From Cyanobacteria bacterium SZAS-4 (GTDB lineage: Bacteria; Cyanobacteriota; Vampirovibrionia; Obscuribacterales; Obscuribacteraceae): a stretch of DNA of 64,000 bases. The translations under genes and the position numbers were made by a program. The notes beneath the pieces were generated by a model. That model worked only from the letters and a program-made list of their open reading frames with translations, did no database searches and was not told where the DNA came from. Of this stretch, positions 38,381-47,770 are shown piece after piece (positions within the stretch are counted from its first letter, which is position 1; every line of letters begins with the position of its first letter). The stretch covers positions 186,001 to 250,000 of the forward strand of contig JAFEAT010000009.1 of NCBI GenBank assembly GCA_018266255.1, in the 5' to 3' direction.

Positions 38381-41113
38381 ATGGCTGGGCTAGATAGCAC
38401 AAACGACAGACGAGTGACGCCGCCTCAGGACGAGACGACGCAAAACGCTCTTCTTGCGGATGGTACAAAGCAGCCATGGCGTCCACCAGTAGTAGCTGAT
38501 GCGAACACACAACTGACGGGCTCGGCGACTCAGGAAGTTTACCAACGGACAGATCAACCTTGGCGCGCCGGCTACGGCTCGGTCGCACCAGCATACGGTG
38601 ACGGTCAACAGCAGCAACAGCAGCAGCAGCAACCAGCCGGAAATCAACCATGGCGCGCAGGCTACGGACAGATCGCGCCTGGATACGGCGACGGTCAGCA
38701 GCAACAACAGCAACAACAGCAGCCACAAGGCGGGCAAGTCTGGAGACCTGGATACAATCAGGTCGCACCAGGAGCACAACAGCAGGACCCGAACCGCAAC
38801 GGTGATGCTCCAACTGGACCAAAGTGGAACCCAAATCCGCAAGTAACCTGGAATTCGCCAGGACCAGCTCAAAACCCACAAATTGCTCAACCCGGTCAAG
38901 GTGGTCAGACTCAACCAGGACAGACTGGCAAAGGCGACAACTTGTATGACCCACACCGCACAGACATCGACCTTGGCTTGCAAAAGCAGATTGGTTTCGG
39001 TGGTCAGATGGTCATCGGCGGATTGAGTGGTGTCGCATTTGGTGGTCCTATTCCATGGATCTTGAATCGCACTGCCGACACAATTTTGATCACACCTGAA
39101 CAAAGAGCTGCAGCTCGTGGCGGAGCACCGCTATTGTCAGACAACGGTCTGGCAGGCAAAGTCGTGCCAGAAGCCGGCAGACAATGGGTAAACGGAGTCG
39201 GCGACAAAGTCAATGAATTCCGCGACAGAATGGCTCCTTCACCAGACGGTGCACTGGGCAAAACTGCAAAGTGGTGGCAAGACAATTTTGACTCACGCTA
39301 CTTCCGCCGCAACGATCTAGTTCTACAACAGACTCAGTTCGCCAGCTTGGAAGAACAAGTCGCCAAGATGGTTGAGCAAAGCAAAGCGAGAGTGACAGCA
39401 CTTACGCCTGCCGCTGGTGTTGTACCCGAGGCAGCGCAACTCAAGGAGTTGAGTGCCGCTCAAAGCAAAGTCAATTGGCTGACCAGCGAACAGTGGAAAG
39501 AAAATGGTGCAAAGCAACTTGAGAATCTCAAGGGTGCGATGAACCTGAACGAAAAGGGACTGTTCACCGAAGCTGAAATGAAAGTTCTTGCCGATCGTCA
39601 AATGGCGAGAGCTACAGTCGCAGACATAACCGCAGCTCAAAACCAGGGTCAAAAATTCCTCGGCGAAAACCCTGGCAGCAACTTCGTCAAAGGTGCAGCT
39701 TTTGTTGGCTTGACGATGGTGGCAGACCACTACCTCGACAAAATCTTCACCGGCAAAGACCATCAAGACGGTCTCAGCAACAGCAGCATGACAGATGCGC
39801 TGCCGCTTGTTGGTGGCATGACAAAATCTTGGAATACAAATTCGTTGTTGGTTCCGATGGCGTTCACAGCCGGCGGTTTCAGCGGCAAAGGACTGGCTAC
39901 CAAAATCGCTTACACCGGCGCTGCTCTTGTCGGCGGCAAAGTGTTAGACAGCTTACTGCCAGCCAGCGATCACCAGTCATACAGCAACTGGCTGAGACCT
40001 ACTGGTTTCGATTCGGTACTGATGGGCGCTGCATTCATGCTGCCTGCAGCCGAGAACAAGACACGTCTAGCCATGATTGGCGGCGCCTGGGTAGCAGGAC
40101 GCATCTACAACATGTTCGAAGGACCATCGAAAGGCGATATCAAAGATCAGGGCTTCGACAAAATGAAGACCGACATGAAAGATCGCACCGCCGGCTCGAT
40201 GGGCTCAGCGATGGACAGCTTCAAAGAACTCGGCGAGAAAGACAACTATGCGCTGAGACTCTACACTTCAGACTGGTTACGACCAAATCGTCAGTACGAC
40301 GGCATGTTGAGCGCATATCGCGGCGCTGTAATTCTAGCTGGTGCGTTTGGCGAAAGCAGACTGGACAAAGGAACCTTGCTGCCTAACTCGCAGAAAGACT
40401 TCATTCTGCCAGGAAAGGATCTAGACATCGGTGGACAAGCCACTCGTGCCTTGATCATCGCTCAGGTCAACGTCGATCGAGCCAAGCAACAAACCCAGAA
40501 CGAAATGGGCAAAGACGAAAAAGGCAAGAAAGTTTCAGAGCAAGAGCTGAAAGATCTTGACCAGATCGGCGCTCGCATCAATAACACGATGCAAAATCGC
40601 ATCTACGGCAAACACGACATCCAAGGCGCAGTCAATGATTTGGCTGACTTCTACAAGGGCGATGAGAAAGACATGCTCTTGATGAAGATGGATATCGACA
40701 ACAGCCTGGCATTGAACCGCGGCAGCAAGAACACACAGTTCACAGCCAAGTTGTTCAGAGACCAAGCTTGCATTCTATTGGCAGCAGCTCAGTTGAAAGC
40801 CAGTGGACCTGACGCGATGGGCGCATCCGACGTTCTTTACGGAACCGCCGCTGGTCGCCAGACTCCATACAACAACGGTCAACCTCGCGGATACGATGGT
40901 GCGCTCGATGCAATCGCACTGGCGAAGCAACTAGATCCAAACAATCCAGACAACGTTCAACTAGAACAGATCGCTAACCAGTTGAAACAGAGATTGCCGC
41001 AGCAAGTACAAGCGCAACAGTCGAGCACTACATTCAATCCGTTGAACGTGAACGACCAGGTCAACAATCCAGGAAGTCAAAATCCTATCGGCCAATTTGG
41101 CGCAAAGCGCTAA
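38381..41113 (+). CDS. 910-residue poly-Q repeat protein with Gly-rich membrane-like segments
   Basis: The N-terminus carries a 30-residue tandem repeat, QPWRAGYG-x-(V/I)APxYGDG followed by nine Gln, at residues 59-88 and 89-118, with a third shorter copy. A Pro/Gln/Asn-rich linker leads to about 700 residues with several Gly/Ala-rich hydrophobic stretches (GGQMVIGGLSGVAFGGP, AAFVGLTMVA, AYTGAALVGGKVLDSLL, AMIGGAWVAGRIYNMF) separated by charged helices. The C-terminal part (about 660-860) is helical and ends in QAQQSSTTFNPLN. No family is recognised. GGAGG sits 7 bases before the ATG. Its hydrophobic style resembles the edge protein at 1-1778. Confidence 0.85.
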   Translation: MAGLDSTNDRRVTPPQDETTQNALLADGTKQPWRPPVVADANTQLTGSATQEVYQRTDQPWRAGYGSVAPAYGDGQQQQQQQQQPAGNQPWRAGYGQIAPGYGDGQQQQQQQQQPQGGQVWRPGYNQVAPGAQQQDPNRNGDAPTGPKWNPNPQVTWNSPGPAQNPQIAQPGQGGQTQPGQTGKGDNLYDPHRTDIDLGLQKQIGFGGQMVIGGLSGVAFGGPIPWILNRTADTILITPEQRAAARGGAPLLSDNGLAGKVVPEAGRQWVNGVGDKVNEFRDRMAPSPDGALGKTAKWWQDNFDSRYFRRNDLVLQQTQFASLEEQVAKMVEQSKARVTALTPAAGVVPEAAQLKELSAAQSKVNWLTSEQWKENGAKQLENLKGAMNLNEKGLFTEAEMKVLADRQMARATVADITAAQNQGQKFLGENPGSNFVKGAAFVGLTMVADHYLDKIFTGKDHQDGLSNSSMTDALPLVGGMTKSWNTNSLLVPMAFTAGGFSGKGLATKIAYTGAALVGGKVLDSLLPASDHQSYSNWLRPTGFDSVLMGAAFMLPAAENKTRLAMIGGAWVAGRIYNMFEGPSKGDIKDQGFDKMKTDMKDRTAGSMGSAMDSFKELGEKDNYALRLYTSDWLRPNRQYDGMLSAYRGAVILAGAFGESRLDKGTLLPNSQKDFILPGKDLDIGGQATRALIIAQVNVDRAKQQTQNEMGKDEKGKKVSEQELKDLDQIGARINNTMQNRIYGKHDIQGAVNDLADFYKGDEKDMLLMKMDIDNSLALNRGSKNTQFTAKLFRDQACILLAAAQLKASGPDAMGASDVLYGTAAGRQTPYNNGQPRGYDGALDAIALAKQLDPNNPDNVQLEQIANQLKQRLPQQVQAQQSSTTFNPLNVNDQVNNPGSQNPIGQFGAKR
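38555..38734 (+). repeat. Two 90-bp tandem repeats encoding WRAGYG-APxYGDG-(Q)9
   Basis: Two in-frame units of exactly 90 bp, followed by a degenerate third. The CAG/CAA mixture in the Gln runs suggests duplication rather than simple slippage. Confidence 0.85.
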
Positions 41114-41233
41114 ACTGTACAAAGATCATTCAGTTGCTCACTTACATTTTTGTGCTTAATTTGATGCGCGAAGAGCTGCAACTTTGAATGCAGTTTAGAG
41201 CCCGAGCCGAAGTATGGTGAACAGAGCCGAACT

Positions 41234-41899
41234 ATGCTGACCAAGTTATTCGCTTTAGTTGCAGGCACTCTGCTCTATGCGGCACTGGGCTATGGGCTGT
41301 ATTTGCTCTCCGGAAAACAGAGCATGCCTTTCTTATGGGCAGTCCTTATTTCGCAAACGACAATCTGCGTAATCGGATCGCTTATGCTCCCGGCAGAATT
41401 GATCGCGGAACGAATGAAGCCGAAAGGGAAAGACCGAGATCCGCTTGCCACCTTGTTCCTCAGCATATTCTGCCTGGCGCAATTAGTGATCGCCGTTTTG
41501 GATCAAAGTAGATGGCATCTAACTGACAAGGTTCCATTTGTTCTGCAATGCACCGCGCTTGTAATTCAATCGCTTGGATGGGCAGGCCTTTATTGGGCGA
41601 TGTACGTCAACAAATTCTTTTCATCGGCAATCAGAATGCAGCAGGATCGCGGACAAACAGTGATTACGGAAGGTCCGTATCGATGGATTCGACACCCAGG
41701 TTATGCTTTTGCATCGCTTGCATTTGTGTTTGAATCGATCGCGATTGGCTCGTGGCTCTCGATTATTCCAGCCTTTATGATGGTCGGATACATGGGATAT
41801 CGCACGCTCTTAGAAGAAAAAATGCTCGCCGAAGAATTGGAAGGCTATACAGAATACGCAGCAAAAGTGCGCTATCGCTGGATTCCCGGCATCTGGTAA
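41234..41899 (+). CDS. Isoprenylcysteine carboxyl methyltransferase/PEMT-like membrane protein
   Basis: A 221-residue protein with five or so spans. The C-terminal signature VITEGPYRWIRHPGYAFASLAF and EEKMLAEELEGYTEYAAKVRYRWIPGIW matches the ICMT/phospholipid methyltransferase superfamily, which binds S-adenosylmethionine through the RHPxY and E-E regions. Bacterial members methylate lipids or unknown membrane substrates. The ribosome site is weak. It sits alone between the poly-Q protein and a ComEC-like gene. Confidence 0.9.
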   Translation: MLTKLFALVAGTLLYAALGYGLYLLSGKQSMPFLWAVLISQTTICVIGSLMLPAELIAERMKPKGKDRDPLATLFLSIFCLAQLVIAVLDQSRWHLTDKVPFVLQCTALVIQSLGWAGLYWAMYVNKFFSSAIRMQQDRGQTVITEGPYRWIRHPGYAFASLAFVFESIAIGSWLSIIPAFMMVGYMGYRTLLEEKMLAEELEGYTEYAAKVRYRWIPGIW

Positions 41900-41997
41900 G
41901 TTCAACTGAAACCGGTGATTTTATCTTCGAAGATTGAACTAAATCATGCCTGACAACGTTTATATAAGTAGAACCACTGATAAACCACGCAGGCACT

Positions 41998-44145
41998 ATG
42001 GTCATTTCCAACGCGAAAGTGACTGTGCTGGCGGCTGCACTGGCGGCTGCCGGCGCAATATTAAACAGCACTGATTTACCGCCGTTCATAGCGATACTAT
42101 GGACGGTGGCATGCTTGATCGGCGCTCTCCAATTCACCATCCAGGCTAAAGTCAAGACTAAGGTCGAGACTAAACTGGGGGTCTCCGCCTGCACTGCGCT
42201 TCTTCTCTCTGTCAGTACTCTCGGATATTACCAATATGCGCAGATACGAAAAGCACCAACCCCGAATGACCTGGTCGAATACACTGGACACGACGTTATT
42301 TTCATCGCGACAGTCAATCGAGATGACTGTCGCGAAGCCACTCGAGACTTGACGCTTCACTGCGAAACCCTGCTATTTCCAAGAACACACCCACTTTCTG
42401 GAAAGACACAGCTGACATTTCCAACGCCAACAGATCTATTGATTGAAATGGGTGGTAACACAAATTTGCCTGAACAAGTGCATCTTAGAGTCCGAGGTCA
42501 CATCTATCAGCCCCGAAAAAATCCACCGCCATGGGAATACGACAAACGGAAAAAGCTCGCGGCACAAGGAATTCACAGCATATGCAACTTGGAGCGCAGC
42601 GACACCGCTGTACTGGTGCTTACAACGAAGCCAGATTCGTTCAAGACCCTATCACAACCTTCGCCGACGCTTGATGCATTCGATGGCATAATTGCACGTT
42701 ACGAAGCGTTGATGACATCAGCGCGACATCGCATCGTCGAAACACACCGAAGTGTTCTTCCGCCAAAACTTGCTGATCTGCTGTCCTCGATGGTGCTTGG
42801 AAATAGAGCCGTAGCGGTTTCCGAAGAAATGACGCGCAAATTCCGAGACGTCGGCTTGTCACACATTCTTGCCGCATCAGGGTTCAATCTAACGATCGTC
42901 ACCATCATGTCTTTCGCTCTGTGCAGACTTGTAACACCATCTGTGGTGCTTGCAAATCTCGGGTGTTTTCTCAGTATGCTCGGCTTTGTCTCTTTGGCAG
43001 GTCCATCACCTTCTGTACTGCGTGCAGCGCTGATGTGCACGGTCATGCTGCTGACAAAATCCGGGCAGCGAAAAACGTTGGTTCTCCCGGCTTTGGCATT
43101 AGCTTTCTTACTCACGGTTACAGCGGATCCGTTGTGCACCGATGACCTGGGTCTGCAGCTTTCATATGCCGCGACAGTCGGGATTGTGCTCGGTAGCAGA
43201 GCACTAGCGCAGCAGTTCTACGCTGGCGAGACAAAGTGGAAACAATCGCTGGCAGACGCGATAGCGGTGGTGCTGATAGCGCAGTTTAGCGTTATGCCGA
43301 TTCAACTGTACTTTTTCTGGCGAGCAGGAACCATGTTCATACCAGCAAATTTGTTGGTTACACCGCTAGTAACACCGCTAACCATGGTGGGTTTCGCCAG
43401 CTCGGCGCTGGCTCTCTTCGACATCCCACAACCAGCCGTCCAAGCCGTGCTTTCGGGCACTATAGCGCTGGCTGATGCTGTCGCATTTATTCCGCTCACG
43501 ATGATGGTGCTGATGGTGAATGGATTCTCTTCATTCGACATGGCTAATTTCTCGCTTGGACCACCATCGGTGCTGAGCATCATTCTTTACTATTTCTGCT
43601 TTCTCCTGTTCATAGTGTCGCTCCAAATCAAAACAAAAATTGCATGGACCTCCGCCGCGTTCACCGGCACGCTATTGCTCCTGCTGTGGCGCCCGGCGCC
43701 GCCGCCGCTGACCGTTGCAACCGTCCATGCTCACACGCTTCTAATCAACTCCGACCAACAGGCAATCGACATCGACTCTCGCGACAAACCTAGCAAAATC
43801 TTAGAACGCTTCTTCGCCTTCAACGGTGCCAAGTTTTCGCCCACATCATTTTCAACCGGACTGCTCAAGTCTGGAGTTCGTTATGTCCATTCACAGAACT
43901 GGCTTCTGATCATGCATTCAAACAAAAGGCAACCACACTTCGATTCAGAATCCGCCGAGATCTTGCTCATTGCTCGCAAGTTGCAATGCAAACAGATAAT
44001 CGTTCTGCTACCGCAGTCAAACAGCTCGACTGATTTCCTACCAGCATGTGAGTTCGCACACAATTTGCAAAGCACAGACTCAGAGCTGAAACTGATTGGT
44101 CTAAGAAACACTTCGGGACTTGTCTACACAAGAACTCGAAACTAA
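41998..44145 (+). CDS. ComEC/Rec2-like competence membrane protein lacking a visible beta-lactamase domain
   Basis: A 715-residue protein. After two or three spans comes an OB-like soluble part (about 95-215, PEQVHLRVRGHIYQPRKNPPPWEYDKRKKLAAQGIH, typical of ComEC N-domains), then the competence domain with LSSMVLGNRAVAVSEEMTRKF and GLSHILAASGFNLTIV, ten or so spans, to about 560. The final 150 residues are soluble but show no HxHxDH motif. ComEC moves single-stranded DNA into the cytoplasm. Here the C-terminal nuclease-like domain is missing or replaced. Confidence 0.9.
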   Translation: MVISNAKVTVLAAALAAAGAILNSTDLPPFIAILWTVACLIGALQFTIQAKVKTKVETKLGVSACTALLLSVSTLGYYQYAQIRKAPTPNDLVEYTGHDVIFIATVNRDDCREATRDLTLHCETLLFPRTHPLSGKTQLTFPTPTDLLIEMGGNTNLPEQVHLRVRGHIYQPRKNPPPWEYDKRKKLAAQGIHSICNLERSDTAVLVLTTKPDSFKTLSQPSPTLDAFDGIIARYEALMTSARHRIVETHRSVLPPKLADLLSSMVLGNRAVAVSEEMTRKFRDVGLSHILAASGFNLTIVTIMSFALCRLVTPSVVLANLGCFLSMLGFVSLAGPSPSVLRAALMCTVMLLTKSGQRKTLVLPALALAFLLTVTADPLCTDDLGLQLSYAATVGIVLGSRALAQQFYAGETKWKQSLADAIAVVLIAQFSVMPIQLYFFWRAGTMFIPANLLVTPLVTPLTMVGFASSALALFDIPQPAVQAVLSGTIALADAVAFIPLTMMVLMVNGFSSFDMANFSLGPPSVLSIILYYFCFLLFIVSLQIKTKIAWTSAAFTGTLLLLLWRPAPPPLTVATVHAHTLLINSDQQAIDIDSRDKPSKILERFFAFNGAKFSPTSFSTGLLKSGVRYVHSQNWLLIMHSNKRQPHFDSESAEILLIARKLQCKQIIVLLPQSNSSTDFLPACEFAHNLQSTDSELKLIGLRNTSGLVYTRTRN

Positions 44146-44278
44146 ATGTGGTGCATTGAAGAAAAAGAGGTCCGTTGCATGTGATTCTTGAGGTTTGCAG
44201 CAATCTCCAGACAATGCCGAGGCTAGGGAGAGCCAGAAGCGAATTAGCCAAATTGAACTTCAAGACGCGAATGCAGAC

Positions 44279-45475
44279 CTACTCTATTTCTGCGTGCGGA
44301 ACTTCTGACAGCTGATCGACTTTGTAATTGAATGTATAAAGCAGGTCCAAGTAGTCTGCGGTAAATTCAGGCGGCAACGGCTTGAACGGAGCGCAGGCGG
44401 TTATTGCGTGCATCGCAGAATCGTCCGTGTCCGACTCGCCTGAACTTCGGATCAATTTCATTGAGACCAGGCGTCCATTCTTTCTCAAGCGGAACATAAT
44501 CTGGGCACTGCCGGTGATATCATCGACGCCAGGCGTCCAAGCATGTTTGATACGCCGGTGCACATCTCGCAAGTAGGATACGAGAAGCGTTTGCGACCCC
44601 GTGCCACCCTTGGAGTGTCCACCGTTTTGAGAAACTTCGCTTGCCTTTTCGCTCTGCTCCGTAATTTCCAACAATTGCGCTGGTGCAACTTCTTCAAGCT
44701 GCGGTTGAGTAGCTTCAACTTTCGGTTGTACAGCTTTAGCCACTTTCTTGTTCTGCGATGCGGGGGCAGGGCTTGGCTGGCGGAGCACAAAGGCTGGTTC
44801 GGCTAGTTCGTCTTTCTGCTGATTGGAAACGGTGCCCGGATTGTTGAAAGTTTTTGCACCAGATACAGAGGTAGTCGTTGCCATCAGTGGCACTGGACGA
44901 GCGGCGGACGGTTGGACTTTGATTGACGGTGGCACAACGAGCGGCTTGCCTTGCACGGTGACATCGCGAGCCGGCAGATTAGTTGGCTTAGTGCTTGGGA
45001 GAATATCGTGACGGTCTTCATAGTCGTTCGGAGAGACGAGAACGATATCGATGACTTGCTTTTTCACTTCCATGCGTTCAGGAACAGGCATTCCGTGCGT
45101 CAGAATCCAGCCGCCTAGAAAGCCAGAGAAGATAGCTACAGTGGTGGCTATAGAACCCGCTAGAGTTGCCCAACGATTTTCACCAATTCTGAAAATACTC
45201 AGTCGATGTGATGATCGAGAGAGAGACAACCAGGCAGCAGTAATTACTGCGCAAAGAGAGAACGAACACACCCATGCCAATGCTTCTCGAACCTGACCGC
45301 TGGTTACGAAAACGCCTATCCAGGCTAAGCTCAGGGCAATCAGAGCCAAAGCAGAAATGGTTTGACGCCCCGATTTGATTTGTTCGGGGCGTTTGAATTG
45401 TGCACGCAATATCGCACCATATTTGGTGTCCGATATCAGCGATTCTTTTTCCGCAACTGGAGCGAAATCGGTCAT
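44279..45475 (-). CDS. TonB-like energy transducer with three N-terminal spans
   Basis: A 398-residue protein. Three spans (about 43-61, 65-88, 105-125) replace the single anchor of classical TonB. A Pro/Ala/Gln/Lys-rich linker (about 160-280) follows, then the TonB C-terminal domain: LRDVHRRIKHAWTP, AQIMFRLRKNGRLVSMKLIRSSG and AITACAPFKPLPPEF. It would couple inner-membrane force to outer-membrane partners or act in a related trans-envelope role. ExbB/ExbD and receptors are not adjacent. Confidence 0.88.
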   Translation of the reverse strand: MTDFAPVAEKESLISDTKYGAILRAQFKRPEQIKSGRQTISALALIALSLAWIGVFVTSGQVREALAWVCSFSLCAVITAAWLSLSRSSHRLSIFRIGENRWATLAGSIATTVAIFSGFLGGWILTHGMPVPERMEVKKQVIDIVLVSPNDYEDRHDILPSTKPTNLPARDVTVQGKPLVVPPSIKVQPSAARPVPLMATTTSVSGAKTFNNPGTVSNQQKDELAEPAFVLRQPSPAPASQNKKVAKAVQPKVEATQPQLEEVAPAQLLEITEQSEKASEVSQNGGHSKGGTGSQTLLVSYLRDVHRRIKHAWTPGVDDITGSAQIMFRLRKNGRLVSMKLIRSSGESDTDDSAMHAITACAPFKPLPPEFTADYLDLLYTFNYKVDQLSEVPHAEIE

Positions 45476-45760
45476 GAATGATCTCAGTCAACAGCCGCAA
45501 GAAGGCGGCCCAATCATGTTAACACGGCACCTGACATGCCCCACATAAGCAGCCACTCATGTTCCTCAGCGCACCTATGAGCTGAAGACCGAACCGTGAC
45601 TGAGAGTGGATTCACATGCTTCGCGGGATTTCTTAACTCCTGAAAATCTTGCTGAGAACCGTAGTCTCGAAGAGGGCACTCTCCTCGTCAATCCTATTTA
45701 TTCGCGCGAAAAGGTTAGTATGTAGATAGCACCAACCGACCACTCTTTGTGGTTTTCAAA

Positions 45761-46303
45761 ATGACAAATTGGTTCACATCAGATCATCACTTTGGACACG
45801 CAAAAATCATCGTCTATTGCGACCGCCCTTACGATTCTGTAGAGGAGATGAATGAAGAGCTTGTAGACAGCTGGAACGAAGTCGTGAAGAGCGACGACAC
45901 GGTTTATTACCTCGGTGATTTCTCTCTAAAAACAAGTGCGATGGAACAGTATGCACCGCGCTTGAACGGGCGCAAAATTCTCATCGCCGGAAATCATGAC
46001 GGTTGTCATCCCAGCAATCACAACGGAAAACTAGGGCAGCTCTCACTCTACAAGAAGTACTTTGCCGAAGTCCATGAGGAATTAGAGTGGAACGGATTAC
46101 TCTTGCACCATATTCCATACCACGATGATGTCGACCATCGTTATCCAGAGTACAGACCGATCGACAACGGACTCATACTTTTACACGGGCACGTGCATCA
46201 GCGCTGGACAACGAACGGTCGGCAGATCAACGTTGGGGTAGATGTTTGGGATTACGTGCCTGTGCATGAAGAGCAAATTCTTGCACTCGTCGACAAAATC
46301 TAA
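45761..46303 (+). CDS. Calcineurin-like metallophosphoesterase
   Basis: About 180 residues with the full metal-binding set: WFTSDHHFGHAKII, YYLGDFS, LIAGNHDG, HHIPYHDD and LHGHVHQRW. This YfcE/phage-type small phosphoesterase hydrolyses an unknown phosphodiester. The ATG at 45761 is preferred over an upstream GTG at 45749; ribosome site unclear. It diverges from the TonB-like gene by 285 bp. Confidence 0.9.
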   Translation: MTNWFTSDHHFGHAKIIVYCDRPYDSVEEMNEELVDSWNEVVKSDDTVYYLGDFSLKTSAMEQYAPRLNGRKILIAGNHDGCHPSNHNGKLGQLSLYKKYFAEVHEELEWNGLLLHHIPYHDDVDHRYPEYRPIDNGLILLHGHVHQRWTTNGRQINVGVDVWDYVPVHEEQILALVDKI

Positions 46304-46390
46304 AGACCGGAAACGCAGCAAAAGCATCAATTTAAGCACCCGCTTGTAAGTGCTTGAGATAAGCTTTCCGCGCTTGTGGAGCCGGCGCCT

Positions 46391-47677
46391 TTATTTGCCC
46401 ATTGCGGCGAAGTAGACCGCGCAGGCGTGGTCGATGTACTCGCGTGAAAGACGTGGGTCTGTCTGCAAGAAGGCGCAGAGGTTGATGACCTGGTCCACAA
46501 CGTCACGAGGATGGCAACAACGCATGTTGCGTCTGCCGCTTCGGTACTGTGACTCAATCAGGTAGTTCACTGCTTCTTCGTTGTACGGCACACCAGTGCG
46601 CTGACAATATTGCAGGAAGATCCATTTGAATTCGTCTTCAGTTGGATTGGTGATGTTGATCTTGTACGGAATACGTCTCAAGAACGCCTCGTCTACAAGG
46701 TCTGATGGATTCAAGTTTGTGGAGAAAACCAACAACTGTTCAAACGGCACTTCCAGTTTTTTACCGGTGTGCAATGTCAAATAGTCGACCCGTTTTTCCA
46801 ACGGTACAATCCATCTGTTCAAGAGTGATTTGTGGTCGATACGCTGTCTGCCAAAGTCGTCGATTAGCAGCAAGCCGCAATTGGACTTGAGCTGAATCGG
46901 TGCTTCGTACAGTTTCGTACCGTAGTCGAACTGCAACTCGAGCATGTCGATTGTAAGTTCACCACCCACGACTACGCATGGTCGCTGAATTCGAACCCAG
47001 CGGTGGTCATAGTCTCTTGGATAGTTCGCAGCCGATACTTGTTCGTGGTTGTGCGAGTCGAAGATTCGCACGATCTGTCCGTCGATTTCAACGGCGTATG
47101 GAATGAAGATGTGACCTTTGAAACTTCGCACGATACGTTCTGCGATCGAAGTCTTACCGTTGCCGGCTTCTCCGAACAAGAACATCCCGCGTCCGGAGTT
47201 GATCGCCGGACCAACCGAGTTGATCGTGCGGCGGTTGACCATGATGTCTGAGAAAGCAACTTCCAGGTCGCGCGGTGTAACTGATTCTCTGCGAATTGTC
47301 TGATACTTCAGCGAGTCGATGTAACGACTCCATGGCACTGGGCAAGCACCAACGTAAGAGTTGTGGTCGAAGTAAGTTCTTGCTCGGTCACGACCCTTTT
47401 CTGTCGGCGTGTATTCATAGTCTGCGAGACCGCCTGAACTACGGACTTCAACCAACAGTTGCTTCTTCAAAACTTCCAGCACTTCTTCGATAATCTTGAA
47501 AGGCAACTGAGTACGAGCTGCAATTTCTCGACCTAAGGCGAAGTTGACGAGGTAGATGTCCTTGAGAATCAACTCTTCAAGGAAGCCCTCTTTTAAACCC
47601 GTATCCTGGATGGTGGCTGGGTATGGAGGAACGAATTCCTGCTGTTGCTGCGTACCGGTTTTAACCTGTTGAACCAT
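46391..47677 (-). CDS. AAA+ ATPase with N-terminal winged-helix-like domain
   Basis: A 428-residue protein. Residues 28-100 form a winged-helix-like unit (IAARTQLPFKIIEEVLEVL, YEYTPTEKGRDRA). The AAA+ module has Walker A GEAGNGKT (169-176), Walker B GLLLIDDFGR, sensor 1 LLVFSTNLNP and an arginine region AFLRRIPYK. The C-terminal lid includes CCHPRDVVDQVINLCAF. It could be a regulatory ATPase for nearby secretion or surface functions; I do not recognise a named family. It is 93 bp downstream of the transglutaminase gene on the same strand. Confidence 0.86.
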   Translation of the reverse strand: MVQQVKTGTQQQQEFVPPYPATIQDTGLKEGFLEELILKDIYLVNFALGREIAARTQLPFKIIEEVLEVLKKQLLVEVRSSGGLADYEYTPTEKGRDRARTYFDHNSYVGACPVPWSRYIDSLKYQTIRRESVTPRDLEVAFSDIMVNRRTINSVGPAINSGRGMFLFGEAGNGKTSIAERIVRSFKGHIFIPYAVEIDGQIVRIFDSHNHEQVSAANYPRDYDHRWVRIQRPCVVVGGELTIDMLELQFDYGTKLYEAPIQLKSNCGLLLIDDFGRQRIDHKSLLNRWIVPLEKRVDYLTLHTGKKLEVPFEQLLVFSTNLNPSDLVDEAFLRRIPYKINITNPTEDEFKWIFLQYCQRTGVPYNEEAVNYLIESQYRSGRRNMRCCHPRDVVDQVINLCAFLQTDPRLSREYIDHACAVYFAAMGK

Positions 47678-47770
47678 AATGCTTTCTCTCTTGTGGTTAC
47701 TCGCGAAGTACTAGTCACTCCACTCTATCGCGTAGACCGCGTTATTACTAGCTTTATGCCCAATATTTGC

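Noticed and set aside
41213-41240. Eight-codon leader peptide overlapping the ICMT-like start
   Set aside because: It has no ribosome site and appears within a short duplicated GAGCCGAA-TATG sequence, so chance is more likely.
45405-45440. GCACCA-TATT-TGGTG motif similar to the hairpin at 29127
   Set aside because: It lies inside a coding sequence, and two isolated resemblances do not make a repeat family.
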